Positions 21,253 through 33,255 are shown, counted from the first letter of the stretch. The stretch: 64,000 nt of DNA from Mesorhabditis belari (GCA_958450365.1 CAUEEP010000904.1:372001-436000), one strand, 5' to 3'. Notes: generated from the sequence alone by a model not told the origin. Numbers and translations: made by a program.

Positions 21253-23129
21253 GTGGCGATCGGCGACGGTCATTTTTCTGAATTTCTTCTTTTGAGACCT
21301 TTTTTGACGATCTAAATAGTCAAGATTTCGACTTTTCCGAGTTAAAAAGTCAAAATCTTATGGGCCAAAGATTACGCGACAAAAATTTTAAAGGTTGAGA
21401 AGGGTTTTTGAATTCAATACTAGAGGAGCTGAAGTAGAATGTAAAAAAGGAAATAAATTCAAGTGAATGGAGTTTGATCCAAATCTGGTTACGGCTTTTC
21501 TAATGGCTCAATCAGAGATTTTGGCCGTAAGTTCAAGAGTTATAGGCATTGACTGAGTGCAAAACAGAGGACGTTCTATATTCAATTATATTATTACAGA
21601 AAACAGAAAACCTTTGCACTAATGATTTTCTTAAATTTTCACGCTATTGTGGCCGTGCAATGCGGCGTGAAATGAACGGGAATTCGAAGAAAATAACTTT
21701 GACTCATTTGCTCATAGTTCAGCGAAATTGAAAAGGGCTAAATATAACAATAGTACAGTGCAAAAGATCGGAAAAAGTTTTAATTGATTAGTTCCAGACG
21801 AAGAAATTTCTTTCAGCTAAACATTATCTCTTTCGATTTCTCAAATCAAAATAGTTCACGGTTAAAGATGAAAATCGGGGTTTGATTTCTGAAAATTGCC
21901 TTGATTGCTTCATGCTTCTGTGCTTAAATTTACTTTTGTGCTCAAGTTAATTGTGCTAATAAATACAATGGATGGGGTTTACTAGCTGGGTGCTTGCTTA
22001 CTAGCTGGGTGCTTGCTTACTAGCTGGGTGCTTACTAGCTGTGTGCTTGCTTACTAGCTGGGGTGTTTACTAGCTGGGGTGCTTGCTTACTAGCTGGGTG
22101 CTTGCTTACTAGCTGGGTGCTTGCTTACTAGCTGGGGTGCTTACTAGCTGGGGTGCTTGCTGTGCAGCTACTTAAAATCTTCTTGCGTGCTTATTGCGTG
22201 TGTCTTTGCTTATATGCTTAACTTTTTATTGGTTTCAATCGTTTCTTTTGTCATTTCTCCTCATTCATTTACTTTTATTAGCACAACGAACCCAAGCACA
22301 TGAGCAATTTAAGCAAAAACAACTCGTTTAAATTATTTGATTTCCGATATTTGATTAAAGCTGCTAGGTTTGAACGCACAAAAAGTCTAGAAAAGTCTTT
22401 ATTTTATATTCTTATTTTGGGTGGATACTGTCTGATTCAATCTAAATACTTGTTTACTCTGAATATTTAAAATAAATATGTATAATATATGGTCAATCAA
22501 CTGTGAATACTAAAAAAAGTTATACATAGCTAGTATATGTGACGAATTGGGTTAACCACAACTAACCTTAACCTTAAACAACTAACCATTTCACCGGAGA
22601 ATTAAGAACCTGATTGTCTTTCAATGTTTGTTTTTGTTGGTTGATCATGATAATGGAAACAGAATTGCTTTCACGGAGATCAAATAGAATAAATTGTTTG
22701 TTTGTTTGTTTCAATGTGATACAAAAAATTAAAAGGAAATTTGGTTTTATAAATTTTGTGAACTTTTTAGTTCGTTCTTGAGTGAGCAGTCCCGGGGACG
22801 GCCAACACAGTAGCAATCCTTGAATAGGAAAAGGATAATGGAGTCAACAAATGACGAAAAAACGAGTAAACACATCCGCGAATGACGTTCAACTCCTAAA
22901 TATTGTTCTGTGTCAATTCTAAATAGAGTTTATGTGCTTGAGAAGTAATATTAGCAATTTTTGGTACTAGTCTGTTTCAATAGCCCCAGCTATGGCCTCA
23001 TCATCTAGCAGACAACTGACAGTGAGCATAGTCAAGCTCCTTCGTGGGTTCCTGAGCATGTTTTCCCAAAAATCTTGTAGCTTATCGTACTTGCACTAAT
23101 TCCCTGAAAGTCTGTTTATCGACTATATA
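21253..23129. repeat. Intergenic DNA with ACTAGCTGGGTGCTTGCTT repeats
   Basis: No gene was recognised between the Str and MTCH genes. At 21975-22160 a 19-bp unit GCTTGCTTACTAGCTGGGT and shorter variants form about ten copies. A GTTT microsatellite lies at 22690-22710. Confidence 0.7.
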
Positions 23130-23649
23130 TTGGGTTGGGGAGAATGAGTCGGCGCCAAACTTTAAAGGGACTTTTTGCACACATAAAGCCTTCTTTAAAC
23201 ATACGTTTGGTTTCATCAAAAGGATCCACTATTTCTCTACAAAATGACTTTTGAGAGATTCCACAAAGCTTTTCTTTCGTGGAGTTTATGAACTTCCAAA
23301 CGCAGCTGGTTAAAATGGCAAAGAGTCCGACTCATCATTTGAACAGTTTCTTTCACATAAACCTTCTTTGGTGTTTATATAAAAAAGATAGAGCACATTG
23401 AATTACTTAAGTTGCCAAATTTGCAGGAAGATTCCACCAATGGTTTTTTCTAGATGACAGTTTGTAGTTTTTGTGAAAAAATGGATTTTTCTTGAGCGGA
23501 GGCGCTGTTTGAATTTTCTTTTAAATGTCATTCTGTAGAGAATTAGTTAACCATTCTACTGATATCAAACGCATATTATTTGACGAAGTCGAATAGAAGT
23601 TTTAGACATTTTTTTGATTTTCGGCGCCGACTCATTCTCCCCAACCCAA
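23130..23649. mobile_element. 520-bp MITE, copy 1
   Basis: TIRs TTGGGTTGGGGAGAATGAGT continuing to CGGCGCC, with TA on both sides. The length is 520 bp, as for the copies at 27711-28230 and 55878-56397; this copy is inverted relative to them. No coding capacity. Confidence 0.9.
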
Positions 23650-23667
23650 TATTAAGGGACTACGCGC

Positions 23668-23775
23668 ATGTCTGTCCGTCTGTCTGTCCGTCTGTCTGTC
23701 CGTCTGTCTGTCCGTCTGTCTGTCCGTCTGTCTGTCCGTCTGTCTGTCCGTCTGTCTGTCCGTCTGTCTGTCTGC
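23668..23775. repeat. 12-bp minisatellite (CTGTCCGTCTGT)
   Basis: About nine perfect copies of the unit starting right beside the 520-bp MITE. Open frames over it are repeat artefacts. Confidence 0.9.
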
Positions 23776-23890
23776 GCGCGCTACTCCTCAGCCCCCAGAG
23801 GACAGTTTGCAATGATTTTTGCGCCGTTGAATAGGGAATTACATGTAGTTGTGCAACGTGCTTTTGGATTTTTTAAAAAGCACAATTCGA

Positions 23891-23961
23891 GTCGCACAGG
23901 GAGGTCGAACCCCGATCGTATGGGCGATAGACCGGCACGCTATCCACTGATCCACGGCGAC
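23891..23961 (-). tRNA. tRNA-like sequence
   Basis: The minus strand reads GTCGCCGTGGATCAGTGGAT with a good A box, a loop TCTATCG and B box GGGGTTCGACCTC; the ends GTCGC and GCGAC pair. Internal stems are imperfect, so function is doubtful. Confidence 0.4.
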
Positions 23962-24149
23962 AAAAGCCGTGCATCCGCAAAACATCCAGAAAAACCCGCC
24001 GTTGGATGGATTTTTCTGGATCTGGATAGGTTGGTGTGCAAAATAATGGGAGTATAGCTGATGCACAGCTGAATTCGGATGAGCGAAGTCTATAGCCGAC
24101 TAGTACCTCTTATTCACTAGGAGTTGACAGATATGCGCTAGCTCTAGCT

Positions 24150-27100
24150 TCAGAGAGCTTGTGAGGGAAATGAGGGAAGTCTTTGTTTACGCCAAACCTC
24201 TTGTTTTCGCTTATCTTCAACCGCCTTTGCCGCGAGACCCGAGCGAACAAGTAGACGTTCGGTGAGGTAGACGACTGAATGGAAACCCCAAATCATCACG
24301 AGCTCGCCGATAATTTGCATGGCAAGCCCGCTAAACTATTTAGCTCAAACATAAAAAGTTGATCTTTCGGTTTCCCACCGAAAAAATCCTATCGGTCCCT
24401 CCTCAATTCCGACGAGTTGGAGTGCTTGGAGAGCAGAGTGATATTTCGTCTCGCCGCTCACGATTTGAGCCACTTGCCGGATATGAACAACTAGAGTGAA
24501 AAGAATAAGATCATAGACCAAAATTTTGCTATGAGTCTAGGGAATTGAAATATATGCATGGATTTTTGAGAAATGACTGTGAAAGATTTTATTGCGATTC
24601 TTGTGCTTTTCAAAAAAAGCGCTTTTCCCGAGGTCAATTCTAAACTTCTCATGCAAGTAGAATTTTTATTTATTTAGTTAAGTTTTCAAATTTTGCTTCA
24701 AAATGTTACCCTAAATGTTTCCTTACTGAAATAATTTGGATTTTGATTCAAAAATTTGATTTTAAAAAATCGTAATATTCTTTACGGCTTTCATTAAAAA
24801 AAGCAAAGCAAATGTGATCTTACACACCCGGTTTTTAACTTTAAAAAAGAAATTGTTACCAAAATTTCATGCACTTTTGCTTTTGTGAATTCTGCACTTT
24901 TGCTCTTCTGAGCATTCTTCACAAAAATCTTTTTGGGTTCTTTTCCGTTATATAACCGCAAAAATAAACCCTCGATCATTGCCGTTATACTACAATTCCG
25001 AAACTACAATAGTTAGTTGTTTAAGTGAAAAGCACAAAAGCAGCACATTGTAAGGTTCGAAGAAGTTGTTCAATTTCGAACTTGGATAAAACCATTTCTC
25101 AAATTCAATTGATGATTCAAATTTTGAACGACACGAACTATGAAATTTGGCTTCTTAGATCTCCAAGATCTCGGTAAAACTCTTTCACCCACAAAAAAAA
25201 TAACCAGTCTACTTCCAAAATTCAAATTTCCATCAGCAAATCCGAGATTATACACCTTTTTTTGGAAATCTAAAGTTCCATTGAAATAAGTTCAAAAAGA
25301 TCGGTTCTTTTCGGTTATACATCCGCAAAATTTGCATCCTTCCATGAAAATGAACAAAGAAAACCACAGAAAATTGATTCTTTTGCTATTTCCTGACTTG
25401 GATTCATGTTTTGCTTACCGACTACCGAGGTCGATGCAATCTTGTTCTTTCAACAAAGCCACATCTTGCTTATTACTCGCACATGCACCAACCATCACTT
25501 TATGAAGTTATCGCTCAATCAGAATCCCCGATGGAGATTTGACAAAACGTGGTGTCGGACAGCGATCGGCCTGCGTGTTGGCTCATGGATGGAGGACACC
25601 AAAACTCCGTTTCTCATAATCCTACGACTCATCTATGGATGAACTCAACAGTGAACCTCGATCGACTATTGTGCGGAAGAATTGGAGATGAATCACAACA
25701 CCGCGGTCGACTTCAACAACTACATGAGGGATCTTTATTTTTATTATTTTTGATTTTGGTTAAATTGATCGATTTTTGATTATTAAATGATCAGAGGTTA
25801 TTTTTGCGGATGTATAACGGAAAAGTACCATCTTTTGCACTAAACTTTTAAAAAAAACGAGCAGGGCAAAGTACCTTTTTTGAATTGCAATAGAAATTGC
25901 AAGAGAATCGCAATCAAATCTTTCACAGTCATTGCATAGATTCAAATTAAATATATCAAAAATCCATGCATATATTTAGATTCCCTAGACTCTTAGCAAC
26001 ATTTTGGTATTTTACTCATGAGATTTGGAATTAACCTCGAGAAGTAACACGCGTTCAAGCACGCGACAATACTTACTAGCCACCCTGTAGATCAATTTCC
26101 AAGAACAAACTATTCCCTCCTTCCGATTGATACCACATTATTACAAACCCAACTTTCAATTCAAACAAGTATTTCTTCTAACACATATTAAGCTTCAAGT
26201 TGGAATCTGTCTGAAAAGAATACCTGTGAGTGCTCGAGAACATGCGAGAGAAAATGCCTGAACAATGGAACTTCGAATGGCTGAACGGAGCGTGCGACGA
26301 AAAGATTCATGGTCAGTCAAACTCTGGAAAGATCAATAAACACCGTTTTTATTCTAACGTTTTTCAACTTTGATTTGTTTTAAAATTTAAACCCAAATAA
26401 TGATCAATAAGTGTTCTTCACCCTATATCCTTTCAATTTCTCTGGCTGTCTAAAACTCACCCTTTCTTCCTTTCCGTTAAAATCCACTGGTCCACCAACA
26501 TCTGGGTAATGCGTATTGAGGTACTAAAAGAGAAGCACGGTAGACTTGGCTCATAATACTTTGTCAATAACAGGTTTGATCAATACTTATCAATACCTAC
26601 CACCTAAAATCAATAGACCGTATTTTCTCTAATAGTAGTGCACCCCGCCGAGTTGATGACTATTTTACGGTTTCCAAGCTTTTGCAGAAGCTCGACACTC
26701 TAATCCCCCACTAGATCTCATCGTCAGCTACATTTTCCGACCCCACACCGATAGGTTCTGATAAGCGGTTCTCGAGATTTCGAGGAATTTAGACGAGGCC
26801 CAGGGTGCACTACTATTAGAGAAAATACGGTATGTTTTTTAATTCAGAAAAACGTATATTGACCCCGACCATTACAGACATCAATAGTCAAAAAGTAAGC
26901 TGCTTGCTTCTACAGTGGCCCGAGAAAACCTTGGTATTGATAAGTATTGATAAATATTGATAGACCAACTCGAAAGTACAGTCTACGGAACAAGTTATCT
27001 TACCTTTCCAAAACTATAGCTAGCTACTCCACTGACAATCGAGGAAAGAGCAAACGGTTCAAATCCAGACCAAAGAGCCCAAACGCCCTTGGCATAAGCA

Positions 27101-28415
27101 AGTTGTTTTGCTGGAAATCAGATAAATGATTGATTGAATTTGCGAAGCAATTCACCATATCTGATTGCTTTCCATTCGAAGCCTAACGAGAAGAAGATGG
27201 GACTTGTCGAAATGGTAAAAGGACTGTGGCCCAGCTGAAATAGGAAGCTGGAATATTTGAGTATTATCTCAAGTTAGATGAATCCGGGTTGGATAATTCT
27301 AGAGAACTGGTCCCAGAAAGAAAATTGTTTCCATGATCATCTTATTGTTAGGGTTTTAGATAGTCAAGTCAGTTTTTAAGTTTGAGCTTCAACTCTCTCA
27401 TGGGACGAACAAAGTAGCAAAAAGCGGTCAGTTATAGATAAATCGTATTGTTAATTTTTAAAATTATGACATGATAGATACTAGACATGGGAAAATTCCA
27501 AGCCGAACCCAATTCCACCTTTGTTTTCTCGGCCGTTTCTTGGCCAATTGCTCTGAAATTTTGCTTTGCTTGAATTGCTCGATTGCTCGATTGCTCAAAA
27601 AAAGCGATCTGTAGCGATCTATCTGTAGACAAAATTTCAAAGCAATTGGCCGAGAGAAAGAAGGTGAAAATAGATTCGGGTTGGAATCTTCCTATGTCTA
27701 GTAGATACTATTGGGTTGGGGAGAATGAGTCGGCGCCGAAAATGAAAAAAATGTCTAAAACTTCTATTCGACTTCGTCAAATAATATGCGTTTGATATCA
27801 GTAGAATGGTTAACTAATTCTCTACAAAATGACATTTAAAAGAAAATTCAAACAGCGCCCCCGGTCAAGAAAAAGCCATTTTTTCACAAAAACTACAAAC
27901 TGTCATCTAGAAAAAACCATTGGTGGGATCTTCCTGCAAATTTGGCAACTTAAGTAATTGAATGTGCTCTATCTTTTTTATATAAACACCAAAGAAGGTT
28001 TATGTGAAAGAAACTGTTCAAATGATGAGTCGGACTCTTTGCCATTTTGACTAGCTGTGTTTGGGAGTCCATAAACTCCACGAAAGAAAAGCTTTGTGGA
28101 ATCTCTCAAAAGTGATTTTGTAGAGAAATAGTGGATCCTTTTGATGAAACCAAACGTATGTTTAAAGAAGGCTTTATGTGTGCAAAAAGTCCCTTTAAAG
28201 TTTGGCGCCGACTCATTCTCCCCAACCCAATATTATCGGATAGGAATGCAAACTTGAATAAGTGTTCTGGCGGTGGTGAATGGGTAGAAGATTCCAGATA
28301 GGGCACTTCTTGTTAGTAAAGCTCTGTAGTACTTCTTCTAAACACAAAAAGAAATTGAGTGAAAAGCTAAGATTCCACAAACATCTTCCTCGGTTAGCGG
28401 AAAGATTTGAGCCAT
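24150..28415 (-). CDS. mtch-1: Mitochondrial carrier homolog (MTCH)
   Basis: Eight exons join in frame to 252 aa: 28383-28415, 28254-28337, 27156-27234, 27004-27110, 26461-26523, 26224-26323, 24379-24490 and 24150-24330. MAQIFPLTEED opens the protein. Exons 2-3 give the first carrier motif YPFTTARTLIQLGHSPF. Exon 4 has GVWALWSGFEPFALSS, the half-repeat seen as GLFTGL in MTCH proteins. Exon 6-7 gives VVHIRQVAQIVSGETKY and EEGPIGFFRGL. The tail is charged (EDKRKQEVWRKQ). The order and spacing fit the MTCH branch of the SLC25-like family, outer-membrane proteins involved in membrane-protein insertion and apoptosis control in animals. It is shorter than the roughly 300 aa of relatives. Introns carry a Merlin relic and MITEs. 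A stray copy of exon 3 lies at 37906-38216. The symbol follows the single nematode ortholog and is inferred. Confidence 0.82.
25306..25831 (+). mobile_element. Merlin/ISXO2-like (IS1595-type) transposon relic
   Basis: TIR-like ends: TTTTCGGTTATACATCCGCA on the left and TGCGGATGTATAACGGAAAA on the right. Between them the plus frame from 25406 reads a zinc-ribbon-like region (TCTNHHFMKLSLNQNPRW then CRTAIGLRVGSWMED), then LIILRLIYG, then CAEELEMNHNTAVDFNNYMR. This is the N-terminal half of an ISXO2-like transposase as found in Merlin elements. Two TGA codons stand where the family has Trp. The DDE core is missing. It lies in an MTCH intron. A related half-TIR is near 24936. Confidence 0.6.
26618..26832. 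mobile_element. MITE, ACCGTATTTTCTCTAATAGTAG family
   Basis: Left ACCGTATTTTCTCTAATAGT and right ACTATTAGAGAAAATACGGT bound about 215 bp with no coding. The interior is the reverse complement of the copy at 39791-40013. Confidence 0.8.
27150..27453. repeat. Inverted duplication 3, MTCH arm
   Basis: This block, containing MTCH exon 3 and flanking intron, recurs in reverse complement at 37906-38216 with moderate divergence. Confidence 0.8.
27481..27705. mobile_element. MITE with TACTAGACATGGGAAAATTC ends
   Basis: CTAGACATGGGAAAATTCCA on the left pairs with TGGAATCTTCCTATGTCTAG on the right, with partly palindromic interior (CAATTGCTCTGAAATTTTG). It is immediately followed by the 520-bp MITE copy 2. 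It lies in an MTCH intron. Confidence 0.7.
27711..28230. mobile_element. 520-bp MITE, copy 2
   Basis: Same TIRs and length as the copies at 23130 and 55878, TA target duplication, in the intron between MTCH exons 2 and 3. Confidence 0.9.
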
Positions 28416-29082
28416 AGAAAGTCGGAAAAGAGAATTTGGAAAACAGAAAGATCGGGGAAAGGAAATATTGATATTTTGATAAGATGAGAGGTGATGAGGC
28501 GAGTGACGTCATTTGATTTTCTGATACAAGAAATCATGGAAAGAAATGCGTGAATCACAAGGAATTTAGGTTACAAAAAACTCTTTTATCCCCATTAATT
28601 AACTGGATTAACTGGTCATTATGTCATTTTTATTAAACTAAACACTTGAGCTCTTTCAAAGGCAAAGAAGACTTTTATTGAGAGCTCGCTGCATTAGCCA
28701 GCTAAACAAGCTGGCTGCTGCAGCGAGCTTAGCTTAGCGAGCGATGCGAAGCCAAGTTTTCGGATTTAACGTTCGGGAACATAAACAGTTTGTTGAATAG
28801 AAGGCTTTAAAACGTGAATTGCCAACAATTTTTAGAATAGATTTGTTCGAAAGACTTGTGGCCGGCTCGTTTGGAATGGCGTTTGATGCGCGGATGAAAT
28901 CGGAGAATGGGATCAGTTTGAATGAGGCAACAATGGAATTTTATGTCTTCATCATTCTTAAAAGGTCTTTTTTCATTCTCTTGATCTCTAATATTTCTAA
29001 TATCTTTTCAGGAAGCAAAAAGGATGCCAATCAAAACTCTCAACCACGGGAAACCCGGAAAACCGCCGACAAAAAATCTTTA
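28416..29082 (+). other. Intergenic DNA with a possible exon
   Basis: After acceptor TTTTTAG at 28837 a frame reads IDLFERLVAGSFGMAFDAR and on to ISLNEATMEF. A 51-nt intron-like gap near 28971 ends in TTTTCAG, and the next piece runs to a stop near 29090. Composition looks coding, but no family or further exon was recognised. Otherwise nothing was seen. Confidence 0.2.
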
Positions 29083-29570
29083 GCTTTTTAAATTTCTAAA
29101 TTTGAGCCCTACTTTGCCCTATTTCGACGGAGTTTTGTTATAAAGACACGTCCATTAATGCGAACAGAACTTTTCAGTCACCCTGTTGCCCGAGAGTGAC
29201 CGTTTAGCTCAATCAGCCGATGTGAAGTCCAATTGCCCACATGGTTGCATTGGTGTTTGACCGAATTGCGTCTGTACTCCAGGTAGCATACTATGTAAAC
29301 CGACCACGTTGAAAATTTCTACCCTGCAACATTTGCAAACTCTTATTCTTTTGCAATTTAATTCTCATCTTCTCTCCAGGTACCTTAAATTTGAAAAAGC
29401 AAGTGTGAATTAATGTTTTTTATGTTTATTGAGTATGTTTTCTATTGGGTATCGACGTAGCCTGTTTTGTGGGTGTTTATAATTCAACAGTGAACATACC
29501 AAAAAATTTATTTAAAGCTGCTTTCTTTGGGACAACTTTGTGTAAAAAGATCTTTTCATTTGTGCGAGAC

Positions 29571-30251
29571 TTATGGCGATGGCCCCCAATCAGAGTATTT
29601 CTCGAAAACGCTTCCATCTTGACACTCGCCACACATATTCGAATACATTCCATCGTCACGCACTTCCCATTCCGTCAGTCCGTTATCATCGACACCTGCG
29701 TTATTTCCCGGCGCTCCGTCGCAGCCGGTGCTGAAATCGATTACCCATTATTATTTCTAAGACTAAACTGTTCTCACCGATGAGCTCTGTTAAACGTCTA
29801 GCCTAAGCCTAAACCTAAGCCTTACGACTCACTTTCCGTGTCCCCAAACATTCTGATGAATGTACCAATTGCCCGAATCGCGTGCATCTTGACCGTTATT
29901 GTTAGCGTAACACCAGAAACACGTTGTCCCCTGCTCGTTGTCCTTGAATCCCCAGCTGAGAGTCTAGACGATATTTAACAGGTTTGTCAGTAAAGTGACT
30001 GGTCCGCTTACATCTCCGCTCTCAAGTGTCCACCAGTCGTCATCATCTGATCCATCGCCTGTAATCGCGTCATCGGCCGAGGCACATTTCAGATAAATCG
30101 AATTCGAGCAATTGTTCGTCACAACCACCCCATAATCGGTTGAGAGTTCATCGACGATTTTCTGGATATCTTTGCCGACATCGAGGACTCCCTTTTGAGC
30201 GACAGAGCTGAGAATGAATGCTGAGAAGACGAGGAGGAAAGAACGATACAT
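29571..30251 (-). CDS. Secreted S1/SPH-like protein, copy 2
   Basis: Three exons, 30012-30251, 29833-29963 and 29571-29730, encode 176 aa with a canonical donor GATGTAAGC at intron 1 and an in-frame acceptor CTAG at exon 2. Features are as in copy 1: signal peptide, LKCASADD, TLSWGFKDNEQGTTCFWC, EWEVRDDGMY and a final MCGEC. The differences from copy 1 are few and mostly conservative (for example LESGD versus LDSGD). This copy is the better candidate for a working gene. The neighbouring Cys-module gene of the left arm is reduced to one dead exon here. Confidence 0.7.
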
Positions 30252-30920
30252 TTTTGAAATCGTTTGACCTGAAAGGCCAAAAGTTTAACGAGTTTAATCA
30301 AAGAAGTTAGAGTGAAACTAGTTAGAGTGTTCAGCTAACGCTTTTCTTCTAAGCACCTCACCCAGCTCCATCTCAAACCCTCCTGTTAGCTGACAAGGGA
30401 ATAACACCAGGTCCAGAAGCGCTTCGTGACCAAGTGCATCTTATAGGATCGGCTATGCTGATTTTGAATCGGTAAAAATTAGCTGTAAGCACCCACGCAA
30501 TCACAAGGAATCTGGCATAGAAAGTTTTCTTAAATTTTGGACTCTTCATGAGGCCTTTTGCAACTTCTAACGGTTTTCAGAAAATTTGCAATTCTCAAAA
30601 TCGATTTCAGCGTAGACTGATGAACTTCCAAATGCAAGAATAAGGTTCTTTATTGATTCTCATGTAATAACAACACAAAATTTTGCAATTTTTGCACAAA
30701 CAAAATACTTTGTTGCACAAATAACACTGCTTTTGTTGCCAGAGCTAATAAAGTCATGAACTATTGGTGCCAGAGTATATGTATGAAAAATGTATATGAA
30801 CTCCATAATGACTCTATAAACAAATTTCATTCCCTTAAAAGTTGTAAAAGGGTGCATAAAACATAAATATTCAATGCAAAGACATTGGAAAAAGAATTTC
30901 GCTAAAAAAGCAACGAGAAT

Positions 30921-31006
30921 TGACCAGGGGAGGTTTCGAACCCAAGCCAAAAACGCTCATAAGTTCCGTAGGCTAGCACAGTATCCGCTAGACCACCAAA
31001 GTCGCA
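30921..31006 (-). tRNA. tRNA-like relic (arm copy)
   Basis: Reverse-strand partner of the sequence at 1254-1336. A box GGTGGTCTAGCGGATA, loop CCTACGGA and B box GGGTTCGAAACC are kept, but stems are weak. Confidence 0.35.
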
Positions 31007-31800
31007 GAAAAGTTTCTTTGTGGCGGCGCCATGAAGAGTCAGAAATTTAAGGGAATTCTCTATGCCAGATTCTCTGCGATTGCGTGAGTGTTTGCAGCTA
31101 ATTTCTACAGATTCAGAATCAGCATAGCCGATTCTATAAGATGCACTTGGTAATGAAACGATTCTCAACTTCGAGCTCGTGTCATTCCCTTGTGAGTTTC
31201 TGGTGGTTTTAAAGTAGTTAGCCCATGTATATATGTAGATTTATCGAGCTGAAAAGATATACAAAATACAAGCAAACAATTGAAAAAAAATCTGATGGAG
31301 TTTCGATGAGTCGAGGAAGTGCTTTTATAATATTTTGAATCAAAGCGGAAAATATTTTTATTTTTCGAAGCTTTATTGTTCAGCTACAATAGATAGTGCT
31401 GAATGTTTTTGTATTTTTGAATGATTGAAGAGTCTAGATAACCTTTATTGAATAGTTGAAAAGAGAGAGATCCCGAATCGCTTTGAATAGAGCCGTCAAA
31501 ACATGATACCTACATAGTTCATTCCTGAGTGAGCATTGGATCAACATGTGTCTATACTGTAAAATGTAGAAATGTTTCCGATCTATTAGATTATCCAATA
31601 TCAGCTTTTTTCGGACCGAATTTGATTCTAAATCATTTCTAATCCGATTTCTCATTTCTCGTTTCTACCTCGAAGGTCTCCGATTTCTCATTCCTCGACC
31701 TCGAAGGCCACAAGGCTGAGGTGGCTAAATTGCATGAGCCATACGACGCAGAATCTTACGCTGATTACGATGCTGGTATGCGTTTTTGCAAAATGATTCG

Positions 31801-32189
31801 GAAACGCGAGACATCGCGAGGAAAAACAAGTTTGAGGCAAACAAACAGACAAAAGAACAGGCAAACTTCTATTTTGACTTTACAATAAGTTATATGAAAT
31901 TTTTTAATTGATCACGCTATGACAAGTAGGTGGCCGCTATTGTTGACGGGTATTGTCGATGGGAACCAGGAGTCTTCGGGGAATTTGGATGGAAAGGAGA
32001 ATTTTCCATTTTCTTCGTTCCGGGAACGGAGATACACTGCTCACGGAAATACACAGAAATACACGCAGAATTTCCGACTTCAATGCTGCTATCGTTTTTG
32101 TAAAATGTTTCTGAAACGCAAGGAATCTGACAAACAAGTTTGAGGTTAAATTAGAGCCCAAAAATCAGTCAAAAAAACTCAGAAGTTGC
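31801..32189. other. No gene seen
   Basis: Contains a second occurrence of a motif also found at the outer edge of duplication 1 (AAATGTTTCTGAAACGCAAG type), suggesting a shared old repeat. Nothing else recognised. Confidence 0.35.
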
Positions 32190-32330
32190 TAACCGTCGTG
32201 GCGCTTTGTTCGCAAAAGTCGATCCAGAAGTCGAGCAATTTCCCGATTACTCTTTCCAGCATGTCTTAAAGGATTCGAGCTGTCCTTTCTCGAAGTCCGA
32301 AAGTGTTTCTCTCTTGCCATTACTTTAAAA
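32190..32330 (-). pseudogene. Tc1-like transposase N-terminal fragment
   Basis: The minus strand encodes LSDFEKGQLES in one frame and HAGKSNREIARLLDR in the next, the first HTH of a Tc1-type transposase, with a frameshift between. No ends or catalytic part. Confidence 0.6.
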
Positions 32331-32659
32331 TAACTTAATAAAGTAAAGTCAATTGAATAATAAATAAATGGAAAACGAAAAAAACAACTACAAAGAAAGA
32401 ATCAGAGTGGCTCTATAATTAGTTGAAGCGCTAAAGTACCATTTTTTTGTTTTGCAGACAAAGCGCCACGACTCCATTTAGCAATTTCTAAATGAAAAAA
32501 ATAACTTTCTTTCGCAAGAAAAATATGAACTGGACAGGCGTGAGTTTAATTGATAGGGTCGGGAAATGATGGCACACTTTCTCCAAATTCTTTTTTTGCA
32601 ATGTTTTGTGATATTTTGCTGCTTTGTGGATTTTCAATCAAAGAAAGTATTCTGCTTCT

Positions 32660-33255
32660 CTGTAATCAGATTCAAATGTCTTATGATTTGTCTTATCTTT
32701 AAAAGCGATTGAATCATCTAAATTGATAAAATGCTTTATTGATCTCTGTGATGATGAGTAATAATAACAACAATCACAATCAGAACCATAATGATCGCAG
32801 CAAGAACACCTATTCCAAAGAGAACTGGTCTTGGGAGTCCTTTACCGTCTCTCTCGTCAGCGTTTCGCATCTCTAAATTTGTAAAATTAGATAAAATTTG
32901 GCAAAATAACGTTGACAGGAGAAGCTATATACTTGTTGATTAGGAACTACCGGGGATCCCCTCCTCAGCCCATTCCATCTTGGAGCGGGTGGCGCGCAGC
33001 TCAGCCCCCTCCATCCTCCACCCCATCTGTTTTTAATTCCAAAATTTTTCTCAATCTTACAAATTGTGTCAAAAGCTCATCACATAAAATTGGTGGAGAG
33101 GTAGGCTTCACTCGTCCCCACTTGAAGTGGGTCCTCGGTGTGTTAAGGACTGCCCTAGACAGAATTGTTATCAGAAGGAGGTGCCACGCGCTCATTAGGA
33201 GATGCATGAGCACTAGGAAACCCCCATCTAAACTTAGCACCTCCTGTAGCAGGGG
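32660..33255. repeat. Inverted duplication 2, left outer arm
   Basis: Pairs in reverse complement with about 44030-44660. It includes the membrane-anchor exon and a conserved non-coding block that gives ORFs in several frames (KPPSKLSTSCS type) of doubtful meaning. Confidence 0.75.
32736..32870 (-). CDS. C-terminal membrane-anchor exon, copy 1
   Basis: After acceptor ATTTAG and two bases, the exon encodes 44 residues from ATG: a charged start (MRNADERDGKGLPRP), one hydrophobic helix (about 24 residues of Ile/Val/Leu) and a short basic tail ending RDQ. Probably the last exon of a type I membrane protein, or a very small membrane protein if ATG is used. Upstream exons not found. A plus-strand twin is at 44430-44564. 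Confidence 0.4.
   Translation of the reverse strand: MRNADERDGKGLPRPVLFGIGVLAAIIMVLIVIVVIITHHHRDQ

Larger units (their letters stand above)
29083..31800. repeat. Inverted duplication 1, right arm
   Basis: Reverse complement of 464-2925 plus 4320-4540. The 1.4 kb holding most Cys modules in the left arm is absent here; at 29208-29281 (plus strand) only the first Cys module remains, with TGG changed to TGA at 29258-29260. Confidence 0.85.

Noticed and set aside
22061..23775. CRISPR-like array
   Set aside because: The repeats are contiguous tandem units without unique spacers, and the genome is eukaryotic.
23580..24057. Ser/Val/Cys-Pro repeat ORFs next to the 520-bp MITE
   Set aside because: Produced by the CTGTCCGTCTGT minisatellite and an adjacent tRNA-like sequence.
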